The notes under the pieces: model-generated | Databases searched by the model: none | Told to the model about the DNA's origin: nothing | Seen by the model: the letters and a program-made list of their open reading frames with translations, nothing else | Made by a program: the position numbers and the translations under genes | Origin: a virus | Reading direction: 5' to 3' (one strand) | Virus record (IMG/VR): IMGVR_UViG_3300043436_000718 | Location: 1 to 36,423 of that record | Length of the DNA stretch: 36,423 nt | Shown here: positions 5,536 to 14,678 of the stretch, piece by piece | How positions within the stretch are numbered: the stretch's first letter is position 1 | How the letters are laid out: each line of letters opens with the position of its first letter

Positions 5536-7520
5536 TATACCGTCCTGATAGTTATCTCAATAACCCCACCAAATCCATCAAAGCGTTTGTCAGGTGGTGT
5601 CATACGGGTGAATGTAACTTGCTCAATGATTGCTTGACGTGACTCAGCGGTAGTTAAATCTTGCCACGTAAGTACGTCACCAGATTCTTCTATCTCTTCT
5701 AGCAGTCTGATTCTTTCAGATGCTCTGCCTTCATAGCCAACCAATGTGTTGTAACGGTCTGTCTCTACATCAAAGCAGTAAACAGGAAAGCGCATTACGC
5801 GCTGACGTGGAGTAGCAATAGTAGCCTTTGCTTGATAGCCCTTGAATACTGGACCTAGGCTAGTCGTTGTAGTATCACGATTAAGAACAAACTTATAAGC
5901 AACATACTCTTGAGCAGTTGCTGGTGTAGATGTAGTAACTTCAATTGGACTAATGGTTGCATCGTATGAGATATGGTCATACTCTGTGCCATTCTTATCT
6001 ACAGTTTCTAATGTCATAGAGCCATAAGTAAAGTCACCACGTCCAAGAAGACGCTTAAAGTTCTTAGGCTCTAGTGTTCCATAGCGAATATAGCCAGTAG
6101 TTATAAATCCAGTAGATGCTAGTGTAGATGCTGACTCAAGATATATTGCGCCCTCTGTAGTGTCATATGCAGTGCAAAATGCAAGTCTATTAGTAGTTCC
6201 AAGAAATGCAACACCTGTTGTATAGTGCTCCGCACTTTGTGTTACCTGCAAGTCCTTAGCATAAGCAAAGCGTAAAGTTTCTATTTCGTTGCCAAGGTCA
6301 ATACGATATAAGCCAGCATCTAATGCACCAATGCCTGCAGCACACCAAATAAATCTATCACGTGCAGCAAAATCATAGCAAGGTTGGGATGTTTCTACAA
6401 TGAGTGGACCATAATTAATGGAGCCATCTTGGTCAGATACAACTGAAGCCCGAACACCTTTGTTAGTACCTATCATCATATAACCTAGGTAGTAGTAAAT
6501 CTTTTCAACTATCTCACCAGCAGGTAATTCTGCAGCCACCACTGCTGATGTAAGGGTAGGCATAACACCAGCGGTTGATAGTGTGTACTTCTGAATGGTT
6601 GAGTAAATACCAGAATGACCCGCTGTATAAATAGCAGGACCAGATGCAGCCACTGATGTGTAGTGGTAGTTAGTATTAGGGTTTGTGTATATAGCAGTAG
6701 GTAAAGCAGTAGCGGTTGTTGTTACTTCATAAACTTTATTATTAACACATAAAACAATACGGTCTTTTACAAACTCCATTGTTGCGTACTGAATAACAAG
6801 TCCAGTTTCAGTGAACATTGGAGATGGAATAGTTGTTGTATTATCAGTTAATGCTTTTTTATACATATGAAGTTTGTTAGCACCACCTGCAACAGCATTT
6901 GACACCCAATAAGCAAAAACACCATCATCACAAATTGCTCGTACTGGTTCAGCACTTCCTGTATTGTAATCAATAAAGTGAGTAACAGTTCCATCAGCAG
7001 CAATTTTATCTACATCGTACTCATCGTGCAGCAATACACCTTCTGTGCTTGACCATTGAATAGAACGAACGTGCTGGTTAGGGTGTTGATGGTCTGTGCC
7101 AGTTACAGCACCAGTAGTCTGATGCGTGTCAACTACATCTTTAAGTAAAGTTACTTGACCTTTGGTCCAGACATCTACGTTCTTGCTATCTGTAAACCTA
7201 TGTGCAACTGTTTCACCAGCAGATGGGTCGTAAAACTTAATGCCTTCGCCACCGTGAAATGATGATTGACTTCTTAACCACCAACCAGTAAGTGATTGCT
7301 CACCTGGTTCTGCTCCATTATCAAACTGGTCTTTCTTATAAGGTGCAGTCTGGCGAATATATGGACGTGCGTCATTGATTGCATAGATAAATGGAAGACC
7401 ACCAACTGCAACGTCATATGCAACGTCAGTGTTTTGCCAAATGGCAGTAGATGAAACTACACCTACGTCAACTGCAATAGACCGTTCGGCTCTTCCTTCG
7501 GTTATGTCACGCCCAGCGAT
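5535..7520 (-). CDS. Tail nozzle/hub-like virion protein with a non-standard (AUC) start
   Basis: The protein is about 661 aa if read from ATC 7520-7518. The open frame extends from a TAA at about 7541 down to 5535, but contains no ATG, GTG or TTG until residue ~163 (TTG 7034). The upstream part is clearly protein-like (IAGRDITEGRAERS, then STAIWQNTDVAYDVA), and a strong GGAGG at 7531-7527 lies 6 bases before the second of two ATC codons. The body is beta-rich with repeated short strands, resembling a beta-propeller, and the C-terminal TFTRMTPPDKRFDGFGGV ends in beta sequence. Podoviral nozzle proteins (T7 gp12 type) have this shape and place before fibres, but identity is inferred. Confidence 0.7.
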   Translation of the reverse strand: MAGRDITEGRAERSIAVDVGVVSSTAIWQNTDVAYDVAVGGLPFIYAINDARPYIRQTAPYKKDQFDNGAEPGEQSLTGWWLRSQSSFHGGEGIKFYDPSAGETVAHRFTDSKNVDVWTKGQVTLLKDVVDTHQTTGAVTGTDHQHPNQHVRSIQWSSTEGVLLHDEYDVDKIAADGTVTHFIDYNTGSAEPVRAICDDGVFAYWVSNAVAGGANKLHMYKKALTDNTTTIPSPMFTETGLVIQYATMEFVKDRIVLCVNNKVYEVTTTATALPTAIYTNPNTNYHYTSVAASGPAIYTAGHSGIYSTIQKYTLSTAGVMPTLTSAVVAAELPAGEIVEKIYYYLGYMMIGTNKGVRASVVSDQDGSINYGPLIVETSQPCYDFAARDRFIWCAAGIGALDAGLYRIDLGNEIETLRFAYAKDLQVTQSAEHYTTGVAFLGTTNRLAFCTAYDTTEGAIYLESASTLASTGFITTGYIRYGTLEPKNFKRLLGRGDFTYGSMTLETVDKNGTEYDHISYDATISPIEVTTSTPATAQEYVAYKFVLNRDTTTTSLGPVFKGYQAKATIATPRQRVMRFPVYCFDVETDRYNTLVGYEGRASERIRLLEEIEESGDVLTWQDLTTAESRQAIIEQVTFTRMTPPDKRFDGFGGVIEITIRTV

Positions 7521-7550
7521 GATACACCTCCAACAAATAGTTTAAATCAA

Positions 7551-7769
7551 TTAAGCGAGTAATAGTTTTGCTTCGTCAGCAGTAATGCCAAGTCGTTCTA
7601 GTAATGCTGCTTTATCAGCAGCCTTGGCTGCTTCTGCTGCAGCCTGTGCTACGTATGCTGCTTGAGCAACTGCCCTTGCTGATTCAAGTTCTTGAAGTTC
7701 TTCTGCTGTTAAAGCAATTTCAGTAATTTCGCCAGTCTGGACATTGTGTTCAATCTTAAATTCGTTCAT
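7551..7769 (-). CDS. 72-aa fibre companion protein (tail-fibre assembly chaperone-like)
   Basis: It reads MNEFKIEHNVQTGEITEIAL, then an Ala-rich helical coiled coil, ending in LLERLGITADEAKLLLA. The beta-hairpin opening and helical tail resemble XkdW/tail-assembly-chaperone-like phage proteins usually placed after a fibre gene. Here it follows the 248-aa fibre by 1 base. Confidence 0.65.
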   Translation of the reverse strand: MNEFKIEHNVQTGEITEIALTAEELQELESARAVAQAAYVAQAAAEAAKAADKAALLERLGITADEAKLLLA

Positions 7770-7770
7770 T

Positions 7771-8517
7771 TTATCCTCCGTATAAGGCGTAGGTGCCTGT
7801 GCCGTTAAAAGTGTGTCCAGCGTGGTTTAGAATTTGTAAAGAAGTAACCGCCGCTGCAGTTCTATAAATTCCACCAAATAAAGCAGTTGAATTTGAAGAA
7901 CTGTTATCCGTAAAACCGCCATAAGAAACTATAGAAGTAAATCCAGATTGCTTGCAATTTGTTAAAATTACATAAAAGAAATTTGCACCACCTGTACTTG
8001 AAATATAACTTCCTGAAGTTAAACTAAATTGAGTTGCATTTGTTAAATTGCTATTATTACCTTTGAGTAAGCCGTATTGGTCATAAGTTCCAGCAGATGA
8101 ACTATTTACTCTTAACCACATATCACAATTTCCTGTTGCAGTTAAGCCCGATAACCTTAAAATTAAAGTATCTTGTGTAAGACTTGAAAGCGTAAGACCT
8201 GTTCCAGTATTAAGTGAACCACTTGCAATAGTTGAAAGGGTTAATGCACCACCTGCTTGAGCCCACTTCAATCCAGTAGCAGTACTAGAGTCAGCAGTAA
8301 GGACTGTATCGTTAGCACCTACAGCAAGACGAGCAACAGTATCTGCTGCAGTAGCAGCAATGATGTCACCCTTAGCGTCTACAAGAGTAGGGTTAATGGC
8401 TGTAGCCTGTGTGATGTAGTCAGGGTGTCCGTGTGTACCAGTACCGATTGGGTACCACACATTGTCTGTAGCATCCCAGGCATAGCCTGGTCTAGGGGTA
8501 TTGCTGACAACAGCCAT
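7771..8517 (-). CDS. Tail fibre/receptor-binding protein, short (248 aa)
   Basis: It opens with MAVVSNTPRPGYAWDATDNV. At about 41-86 lies INPTLVDAKGDIIAATAADT...TGLKWA, a repeat unit widespread in phage tail fibres, followed by a Ser/Thr/Gly/Asn-rich beta region as in distal receptor-binding parts. Its ATG overlaps the stop of the HNH gene (CTAATGGCT), so it looks as if it once followed the 44-aa gene directly. Confidence 0.75.
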   Translation of the reverse strand: MAVVSNTPRPGYAWDATDNVWYPIGTGTHGHPDYITQATAINPTLVDAKGDIIAATAADTVARLAVGANDTVLTADSSTATGLKWAQAGGALTLSTIASGSLNTGTGLTLSSLTQDTLILRLSGLTATGNCDMWLRVNSSSAGTYDQYGLLKGNNSNLTNATQFSLTSGSYISSTGGANFFYVILTNCKQSGFTSIVSYGGFTDNSSSNSTALFGGIYRTAAAVTSLQILNHAGHTFNGTGTYALYGG

Positions 8518-9104
8518 TAGATTTTCTCCTTGATTTTCATATTATGTTTCCTTACATAGTCTAAGGCTGATTGAATCAGCGACTCGTTATCTTTTAAATG
8601 ACCTAATGCAAAGTTGCAATTGTTACATAGCAACCCTCTAACACATTTACCACAACTATCTTTACCTGCACAACATTTCCTGTCGTGGTCAACAGAAAGA
8701 TTATTCTTTAGTTCGCTTTGGTCAGTTAAGCAAATAGCACATTTATTATTTTGTTTTTCAAGAATTTTTGCATAGTCATCAAGATTAATTTTATACTGTC
8801 TTTTTAATCTTGAATTTCTATGAGATATTTTATGACCTATTGTAGGTCTAGCATCCCAACAGGGCTTACAGTATTCAGCCCTAGGTTCGCTAGTCTTGCC
8901 ACCACAAGCAATGCACTTTGCATCACCATTAGTATTGACTAAGTTAATGTAGCAATCTCTGCATAAGCCAGTTTTCTTTTTAGAACGTTTATCCATTTTA
9001 TTACCACATACACAAGTCCAGCGTTTAGTAACGTTAGCCATATGACATTCTTTGCACTTCTTAGCCCTACTACTTAAGACTGAACCACATTGACATTTAT
9101 CCAT
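8517..9104 (-). CDS. HNH homing-type endonuclease (Endonuclease VII fold) with N-terminal zinc fingers
   Basis: The 195-aa protein begins with several CxxC pairs (C4/C6, C17/C20, C31/C33, C48/C51, C64/C67, C79/C82), a zinc-binding DNA-recognition region. The C-terminal catalytic domain has CAIC (122-125), VDHD (138-141), CGKC (151-154) and CNNCNFALGHLKDN (160-173), the Endonuclease VII-type HNH pattern. It lies between fibre genes, does not serve virion assembly, and its composition is more AT-rich than its neighbours. A free-standing homing endonuclease spreading into fibre loci is the simplest reading. Confidence 0.88.
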   Translation of the reverse strand: MDKCQCGSVLSSRAKKCKECHMANVTKRWTCVCGNKMDKRSKKKTGLCRDCYINLVNTNGDAKCIACGGKTSEPRAEYCKPCWDARPTIGHKISHRNSRLKRQYKINLDDYAKILEKQNNKCAICLTDQSELKNNLSVDHDRKCCAGKDSCGKCVRGLLCNNCNFALGHLKDNESLIQSALDYVRKHNMKIKEKI

Positions 9105-9107
9105 AGG

Positions 9108-9134
9108 TTAATTATACCACTGGATTGTAGCCAT
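9108..9134 (-). pseudogene. Eight-codon reading frame, possible 5' remnant of a gene cut by the HNH insertion
   Basis: ATG 9134 starts MATIQWYN and stops at TAA 9110-9108. Its context CTAATGGCT is the same as at the start of the 248-aa fibre (8517) on the other side of the HNH gene. It may be the leftover start of the original fibre gene, or chance. Confidence 0.3.
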
Positions 9135-9268
9135 TAGTTATTCTCCTCTAGGTATTTAAGATATTCCTGATAATCAGAGTTGGCTGGGTCTGGCATAAAT
9201 GAATATCTAAATCCATTTTCCTCATACCAAATAACGTTATTTTCTTCAACTGTATATTGTCTTGTCAT
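9134..9268 (-). CDS. 44-aa acidic fibre companion protein
   Basis: The frame from ATG 9268 reads MTRQYTVEENNVIWYEENGF and ends YLKYLEENN. It starts one base after the 344-aa fibre stop, and its ribosome site (GCGGAGTTATAA) is the end of that fibre gene. Size, acidity and place parallel the 41-aa and 72-aa genes after the other two fibres, suggesting a small cognate assembly factor. Confidence 0.6.
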   Translation of the reverse strand: MTRQYTVEENNVIWYEENGFRYSFMPDPANSDYQEYLKYLEENN

Positions 9269-9269
9269 T

Positions 9270-10304
9270 TTATAACTCCGCATCTAAAGCAACTGAGGCA
9301 CTTGCATTGTTTGTATAACAACCGCCACCGTATCCAAGGGCTTGAGTTGTTGAAGTTCCGCTGTACCAACCAATACAAGAATTAGAAGCATAGTATCCTG
9401 TGAAACTATTAAAACTTCCACCAGTTGGACCTGCGTTTACATACCAATTTGTTCCACTTGCAACAACCAATGTTGGAGCAGTGCGCATATAAGGAAAGTT
9501 AATAACTCCGTCTACCCTAGATGTAGAATAACCATAGCAAGGGCTAATAAATTTTGATGCACCAGAAGCAATCACATTGTAGTAACGCTGACAAGCAGCA
9601 AGTTCACCTTGGATAGTTCCACCTGCACGGCTAAATGGTGTGGCTACTGAGCCAAGTTCTAGTTGAACACCTGTAATTTCAAAATAGTCTGCAGCACCTG
9701 CGGTGCCAACTGGACTGTAAAGAAAGCCCAAAGCAAGTTGAGTTGCTGTGCTAGCAAGTGCTGTAGTTGTTATAGTAAATTTTTGCCAAGTAGTTGTAAG
9801 AACTACTGGTGTTTGATAAACATTAGTTGAGCCAGTAAATCCTGTTAAAATGTTTTGGTCACTGCCAGTACCAGTATACAATGCTGAATAAAGATAACTT
9901 GATGCTTCAGAATAGTTAGCACCTTTGCGGGCATAAAAAGATATTGTTACAATTTTACCAGCAAAAGGTATTGAACTAGCAGATTCAAAACTTTGAAAAG
10001 TATTTATTACAGATGTTCCAGTTTGTGATGCAGTACGTTGAACGCGAGCACAGTATTGAATAAATGGAAGGTTTGTAGTATCACCTGTTGCTTGACGAGA
10101 TACTGTAAAAGCGGTTGATGCACCTGATACGCACTGCCATCTATCTGCTGTATAAGTATTAGCAGTAGTGATAGAACCCGAAGTAGTACCTCTTTGCCAC
10201 ACATCAAACCCACCGTTGATTACTGCGTTCTTACCAGCAATACTAGGAGATACTGGACCACCACTAGCAGTCTGTGTGTCTGCCGTGTTTCTTGAACGAG
10301 CCAT
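9270..10304 (-). CDS. Tail fibre tip protein, 344 aa, paralogue of the long fibre's C-terminus
   Basis: After a ~24-residue lead the protein reads NAVINGGFDVWQRGT, then TADRW, a beta-sandwich region, and [13 protein letters not shown], ending VALDAEL. The same landmarks in the same order form residues ~690-1007 of the upstream long fibre, so this is a near-free-standing copy of the tip module, probably a carbohydrate-binding receptor recogniser. The last codons and stop (GCGGAGTTATAA, 9281-9270) are identical to the end of the long fibre gene. Confidence 0.8.
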   Translation of the reverse strand: MARSRNTADTQTASGGPVSPSIAGKNAVINGGFDVWQRGTTSGSITTANTYTADRWQCVSGASTAFTVSRQATGDTTNLPFIQYCARVQRTASQTGTSVINTFQSFESASSIPFAGKIVTISFYARKGANYSEASSYLYSALYTGTGSDQNILTGFTGSTNVYQTPVVLTTTWQKFTITTTALASTATQLALGFLYSPVGTAGAADYFEITGVQLELGSVATPFSRAGGTIQGELAACQRYYNVIASGASKFISPCYGYSTSRVDGVINFPYMRTAPTLVVASGTNWYVNAGPTGGSFNSFTGYYASNSCIGWYSGTSTTQALGYGGGCYTNNASASVALDAEL

Positions 10305-10305
10305 A

Positions 10306-10431
10306 TTAGTTGCCTCCTAGTTGTCGTGCTTGCTGTTCGTCATAGGTTGATTTAAGACCTGACCAAGTACTACCGTCTTCATTAGTAATGATGACGCACT
10401 CTTGTCCAAATTGATTTGTATATAGTTCCAT
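10306..10431 (-). CDS. 41-aa fibre companion protein
   Basis: The frame from ATG 10431 reads MELYTNQFGQECVIITNEDG and ends DEQQARQLGGN. It begins one base after the long fibre stop and ends one base before the 344-aa fibre start. The GGAG for its translation lies in the last codons of the long fibre. Probable small fibre-associated or assembly protein; no family recognised. Confidence 0.6.
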   Translation of the reverse strand: MELYTNQFGQECVIITNEDGSTWSGLKSTYDEQQARQLGGN

Positions 10432-10432
10432 A

Positions 10433-13400
10433 TTATAACTCCGCACTTACTGCTAGGTATGAATTTGCACCAGTATTGTAAAGTTTATAAGGACGGTATG
10501 CCGTTAATGCTGCAGAACCGTGTGTGTAACGAACATATGTTGCTTGTGTATCTGAACCATCCCAAGTTGTAGTACCAGTTGTATATGTTGTTTGTTCGTC
10601 TGATGCTCCAACTCCAGATACTTCAATAGCCGATGGTGCAGTACGCATTGTTACTGGATGCTGGAAGTATGTTTGAGCAATAGTTGTTGAGTTTGGAGCC
10701 ATACCAAATGCAAGTGGACCACCAGTACCTGTACGGCGAATATAATACCTTTGGCAAGCAGCCAATTCACCTTGAATAGTTCCTGTTGCAGTTTGAAAGG
10801 CTGTGGCGTTAGAACCTGCTTCTAGTTGCATTTGAGATAACTGAATATAGTCATTTGCTGCAATCGTTGTGGAAGTGCCCCCAAGATAAGTTCTGCGACC
10901 AATATCAATTTGCGCGCCCATCGAGGTTGCTGCTGTAACGACCGCTGTAACACCGCTAAATGCGCTTGTAGTGACTGTCTTATATTCCCAAGTGTCTGCT
11001 GCATTGACTGTGAAGGCTACTGCTGTATCTGTGCCACCTGTTTGTCCACCAGTATAAAAACGAACATAATGGCTTCCAGTTAGATTTGACTTATACCAAA
11101 ATGAAAGAGTTACAGATTTTCCAAAGAGAGTTAAAGCATTTGTTGTTTCAATTAACTGAGATACAGCGAACTCAGTAACACTTGTCATAGAAGTGCTTAA
11201 TTGCTGCATTTTAAGTGAGTATTGAGATGCTACTGATGGAACGCTTGTATCTCTTGAAATAGTCACATTTGGACCAGTTCCATTCAATACTGTTTTCCAT
11301 CTATCGGCTGAATATGATGCCGCAGCCGCAGCCGCAAAAGAAGTACCGCGTTGCCAAATATCGAAATTGCCATTAATAATCTTATTCTTACCAGCAGCAA
11401 AGTTATTAGTATTAGCCTGGAACGCATTGTTAACAGCAGACTGAGTGTAGGTATCAGTAGTTGCAATCTGCAGTGGGCAGATAACTTCTACAATATCTCC
11501 AGCCACAGTAGCGGTAGCAAGTGTAATACTTGTACCGTTAGTTGCTGTATACTCAGAACCAGAACGAGAGAGTAGTACACCGTTAAGGAATACTTGCTCA
11601 TATCCTGGGCTATAAGCCAGTGGGATTGAGTAGTCATCATTGCCTGTAAGTACTGTTGTACCTGCAGCAGGTTGTTCAGTCCAGCGTGTGACTACAGTTG
11701 TAGGCGCAGTGCCATCTGTGTCAATCCAGATTTGTCCATCAGTAGGAGATGAAGGTTCTGTTGGTTGTGCGAGAGCACCAGCGACTGCTGCCCAAGATGC
11801 TGTAGTTCCATCTGTTGTTAGGAACTCACCAGCATTGCCTGTCTGACTTGGTAGTGCATCCACAGATGCCCAAGAAGAAGTTGTTCCGTCTGTACTAAGG
11901 AACTTACCAGTGTTGCCAGTCTGACTTGGAACTACATAAGTAGTTGAGTCTGTAGCAACTAAAGTCTTGCTTGATGGAATTGTAGTTCCGTTGATAGATG
12001 TAGCAGTAGCCACACCAAGTACTGGAGTAATCAGAGTTGGAGTGTTATCCATTACAAATGTTGAACCAGTACCAGTCTGGGCAGCAACTGTCGTTGCTGA
12101 ACCAACAGAGGTAATAGGACCAGTTAAGTTACTAGGTGCAACTACTGTTGTATCTACATAACCCTTAGTGGCAGCATCAGTAGATGTTGTAGGAGTTCCA
12201 AGACCAGTTACTTTGTTGGTACCCATCGCTAGGTTGCCAGACATTGTAGAGCCTGACTTAAGAACTACTGTGTCTGAGAAGTTTGCTGTATCTGCAAGAG
12301 CAGCAGCAATCTCATTTAAGGTATCTAGTGTTGCTGGAGCACCATCAATAAGGTTGTTGATAGATGTATCTACATAACCTTTATTTGCTGCATCAGCAGA
12401 CGAGGTTGGTGTATCAAGATTTGTAATCTTTTGACTGTTTACTGATACCGCAGCAGTTGGTGCAGCCATCTGGTCTAAACGGTTAGTACGTACCTGTGTA
12501 TCAAAGTCTGAGATAGTTGAAGCAGCCTGTGTACCTGTGTGGTTAGCACGGGCTAGTGGGTCTGTAGCCAACTTAGATAGGGCAATAGCAGCAGAGGCAT
12601 TAATGTCATCATTGACAATACTGTTAGCGGCAATGGCTGCTGTAATGCTAGCGTTTCCTGTGCCATCAAATGTACCTGATGTACCAGTGACATCGCCTGT
12701 AAGGGCTATTGTACGACCTGTGGCAAGGGCTGTGGCTGTTGCCGCATTACCTGTAGTAGAACCAGATGAGCCAGTCACATTGCCAGTTACATTTCCTGTG
12801 ACGTTACCAGTTACGTCACCTGTAATGTTTCCAGTAAAGGTACCAGCAATAGTTCCAGCACCAGTAATGGTAGGAGCAGAAATTGTTGGGCTAGTTCCAA
12901 GGACGTTAGCACCAGAGCCAGTTGATGTTGTTACACCTGTTCCACCATTGGCTACTGGAAGAGTTCCAGTTACGCCAGTTGTAAGTGGTAGTCCAGTTGC
13001 ATTAGTTAGCACACCAGATGCTGGAGTGCCAAGGGCTGGAGTTGTCAGTGTTGGGCTAGTAAGAGTTTTGTTTGTAAGTGTCTGAGTGTTGGTTGTGCCA
13101 ACTACGGCACCTGTAGCACCGTGTCCAGTTGTAGCCTCAATGTGTGTATTGGCTTCACGGTAATCGCGACCAATAGCCATATGGCGAACTACTGCACCAG
13201 CAGAGTGTGCCTGTCCAGTTGAACCATCAATGCCACGAGTAATTGTCAGCGTGTTAGTGCTGACGGCGGTAACATCTACAATTTCTTCAAGTGCTGTATC
13301 TGGGTCAATTACTACTGTAAAGGTTTCACCAGCAGAGATTGTTACACCACCAAGGAGTGCTGTACCTGACACAACAGTGGCAGATGTACCTGATGAGGTA

Positions 13401-13456
13401 AGTGCGCCAGTCAGCGTTGTCTGCTGAGAGCGTGAGGAGTATTTTCTAGTTGTCAT
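10433..13456 (-). CDS. Long tail fibre, 1007 aa, modular with repeats
   Basis: Modules in order: an N-terminal region likely for particle attachment (1-110); Thr/Gly-rich shaft with [18 protein letters not shown] (212-229); two copies of a unit ending DAANKGYVD / DAATKGYVD (~343-363 and ~415-435), known from trimeric fibres; two copies of PSQTGN(T/A)G(K/E)FL(S/T)TDGTT (510-525, 536-551); then a tip from about 690 with [19 protein letters not shown] and [13 protein letters not shown]. The repeats explain several long spurious antisense frames. It should bind the host surface. The tip is duplicated as the next fibre gene. Confidence 0.9.
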   Translation of the reverse strand: MTTRKYSSRSQQTTLTGALTSSGTSATVVSGTALLGGVTISAGETFTVVIDPDTALEEIVDVTAVSTNTLTITRGIDGSTGQAHSAGAVVRHMAIGRDYREANTHIEATTGHGATGAVVGTTNTQTLTNKTLTSPTLTTPALGTPASGVLTNATGLPLTTGVTGTLPVANGGTGVTTSTGSGANVLGTSPTISAPTITGAGTIAGTFTGNITGDVTGNVTGNVTGNVTGSSGSTTGNAATATALATGRTIALTGDVTGTSGTFDGTGNASITAAIAANSIVNDDINASAAIALSKLATDPLARANHTGTQAASTISDFDTQVRTNRLDQMAAPTAAVSVNSQKITNLDTPTSSADAANKGYVDTSINNLIDGAPATLDTLNEIAAALADTANFSDTVVLKSGSTMSGNLAMGTNKVTGLGTPTTSTDAATKGYVDTTVVAPSNLTGPITSVGSATTVAAQTGTGSTFVMDNTPTLITPVLGVATATSINGTTIPSSKTLVATDSTTYVVPSQTGNTGKFLSTDGTTSSWASVDALPSQTGNAGEFLTTDGTTASWAAVAGALAQPTEPSSPTDGQIWIDTDGTAPTTVVTRWTEQPAAGTTVLTGNDDYSIPLAYSPGYEQVFLNGVLLSRSGSEYTATNGTSITLATATVAGDIVEVICPLQIATTDTYTQSAVNNAFQANTNNFAAGKNKIINGNFDIWQRGTSFAAAAAASYSADRWKTVLNGTGPNVTISRDTSVPSVASQYSLKMQQLSTSMTSVTEFAVSQLIETTNALTLFGKSVTLSFWYKSNLTGSHYVRFYTGGQTGGTDTAVAFTVNAADTWEYKTVTTSAFSGVTAVVTAATSMGAQIDIGRRTYLGGTSTTIAANDYIQLSQMQLEAGSNATAFQTATGTIQGELAACQRYYIRRTGTGGPLAFGMAPNSTTIAQTYFQHPVTMRTAPSAIEVSGVGASDEQTTYTTGTTTWDGSDTQATYVRYTHGSAALTAYRPYKLYNTGANSYLAVSAEL

Positions 13457-13465
13457 TCAGGTTCC

Positions 13466-14404
13466 TTATCGGCGTGAGAAATGAACTCGTGGGGGATAGT
13501 TCTGTTGCTGTGCTTTTGTCTCTTCAGCAAGACGCTGTGAGTACAAGGCATAAAGTTGTTTTGTTGCTGTCTGTGATGCACCGTATGGACGCTTGCTATC
13601 TGTCTCATCAGCCTGTGGGCTAACCTGAGCAGCACGAGCAGGGTCAAGGAATGCAAGCAGACGATAGGCTGCGCCAAGAATTACTACGTCCCGTGTAGAT
13701 TCTGGTAGTCCAGTCTGTGTTACGTAGACTTGTGAGTTAGTTGTAAATGGTGTTGGGTCTGTTGCATAGACAACTTTCACTGTGCGTCCAGAGATAGGAG
13801 CCTCACCTAATGTGATTGTCTGTACTTGGTCAGTCCCAGATGTATAACCAAATGCCTCTGGATTTGCTACTGCATCAAAGTCATACTTACGAATTGGTCG
13901 CCACTCTTTAGATGGACCAATATCTTGCCAGTGTACAGTCAAGATATTCTTGATGTCCAAGTTAGCAAAAGCATAAGTAGATACTGCTGCGTTAAAAGTA
14001 AATGTTGTTGTCTTCATTGCAAAGATGTTTGAACCAAGGGAACGAATAGTGTCGTTGATTGCTCGCTTGATATTAAAGCGTGGGAAGGTAGGAGCAATCG
14101 TTACCTTTGCATCTGCAGCGTGTGTTGCTGCTGTTGTGCCTAGGTATCCGCGACCATAAGGAGCCACTGTCGCTGTATTAGCAACGCGGTCATATGAGTC
14201 AACCCATAGGAGTTCTTCATCAATTTCTACAATACCTTTACCAAGTGATTCAGTTGAACCAAGACTTAAGATTAAAGGGGAAGCAGATGATGAAGTTGTA
14301 GTTGAGACAGCAGATGAGATGTAGGTTGTGCGGTCTTGCTGGAATGTGTAACCAGCGAGGTTGACTTGAACCTCATCCATCATATTGGCTAGGGTAGTTG
14401 TCAA
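13466..14404 (-). CDS. Head-tail adaptor/tail tubular-type protein (312 aa)
   Basis: The N-terminus (MTTTLANMMDEVQVNL) is helical, followed by a beta region with EIDEELLWVDSYD and GRGYLGTTAATH, an RAINDTIRSLG helix, a beta-sandwich middle and a helical C-terminus ending YPPRVHFSRR. Helical ends around beta inserts between capsid and fibre genes are expected of a portal-attached adaptor or gatekeeper. No clear motif proves it. The start overlaps the 91-aa gene by four bases (ATGA). Confidence 0.55.
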   Translation of the reverse strand: MTTTLANMMDEVQVNLAGYTFQQDRTTYISSAVSTTTSSSASPLILSLGSTESLGKGIVEIDEELLWVDSYDRVANTATVAPYGRGYLGTTAATHAADAKVTIAPTFPRFNIKRAINDTIRSLGSNIFAMKTTTFTFNAAVSTYAFANLDIKNILTVHWQDIGPSKEWRPIRKYDFDAVANPEAFGYTSGTDQVQTITLGEAPISGRTVKVVYATDPTPFTTNSQVYVTQTGLPESTRDVVILGAAYRLLAFLDPARAAQVSPQADETDSKRPYGASQTATKQLYALYSQRLAEETKAQQQNYPPRVHFSRR

Positions 14405-14676
14405 GAGGCTATGCTCCTTAATGCGTCAATTGCTGATTTGCCAGTAGTTCCAGCGAGTTCATTACAGATACCATTTAAATCTTTATAAGCAGAAGGTGCC
14501 CTACTAGCACTTGCCTTAATATTCAAGGCTCCAATTATCCCAAGACCAGATGTTCCAGCCCAAGCATTAGCAGCACCTTGTTCATCTTTAAATACTGTTA
14601 TTGCTGGGTAAGTTCCACCATTGGCAAGGCGATTCAGTTCGGCACATAGTGTGCTACCTGCGGTACCTGTTGGCAT
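14401..14676 (-). CDS. 91-aa virion-region protein, unknown
   Basis: It reads MPTGTAGSTLCAELNRLANG and ends SAIDALRSIAS, with an internal near-repeat: ELNRLANGGTYPA at the front and GICNELAGTTGKSAIDAL near the end. Small Gly/Ala-rich proteins of this type occur next to adaptor genes in other environmental phages. Overlap with the adaptor start suggests coupled synthesis and an assembly role. Confidence 0.65.
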   Translation of the reverse strand: MPTGTAGSTLCAELNRLANGGTYPAITVFKDEQGAANAWAGTSGLGIIGALNIKASASRAPSAYKDLNGICNELAGTTGKSAIDALRSIAS

Positions 14677-14678
14677 TG

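Noticed and set aside
12537-13085. 182-codon plus-strand open frame and several others opposite the long fibre gene
   Set aside because: They mirror the Thr/Gly/Ala repeats of the fibre on the minus strand; low-complexity Val/Pro/Ala translation, no ribosome sites, opposite to a compact operon.
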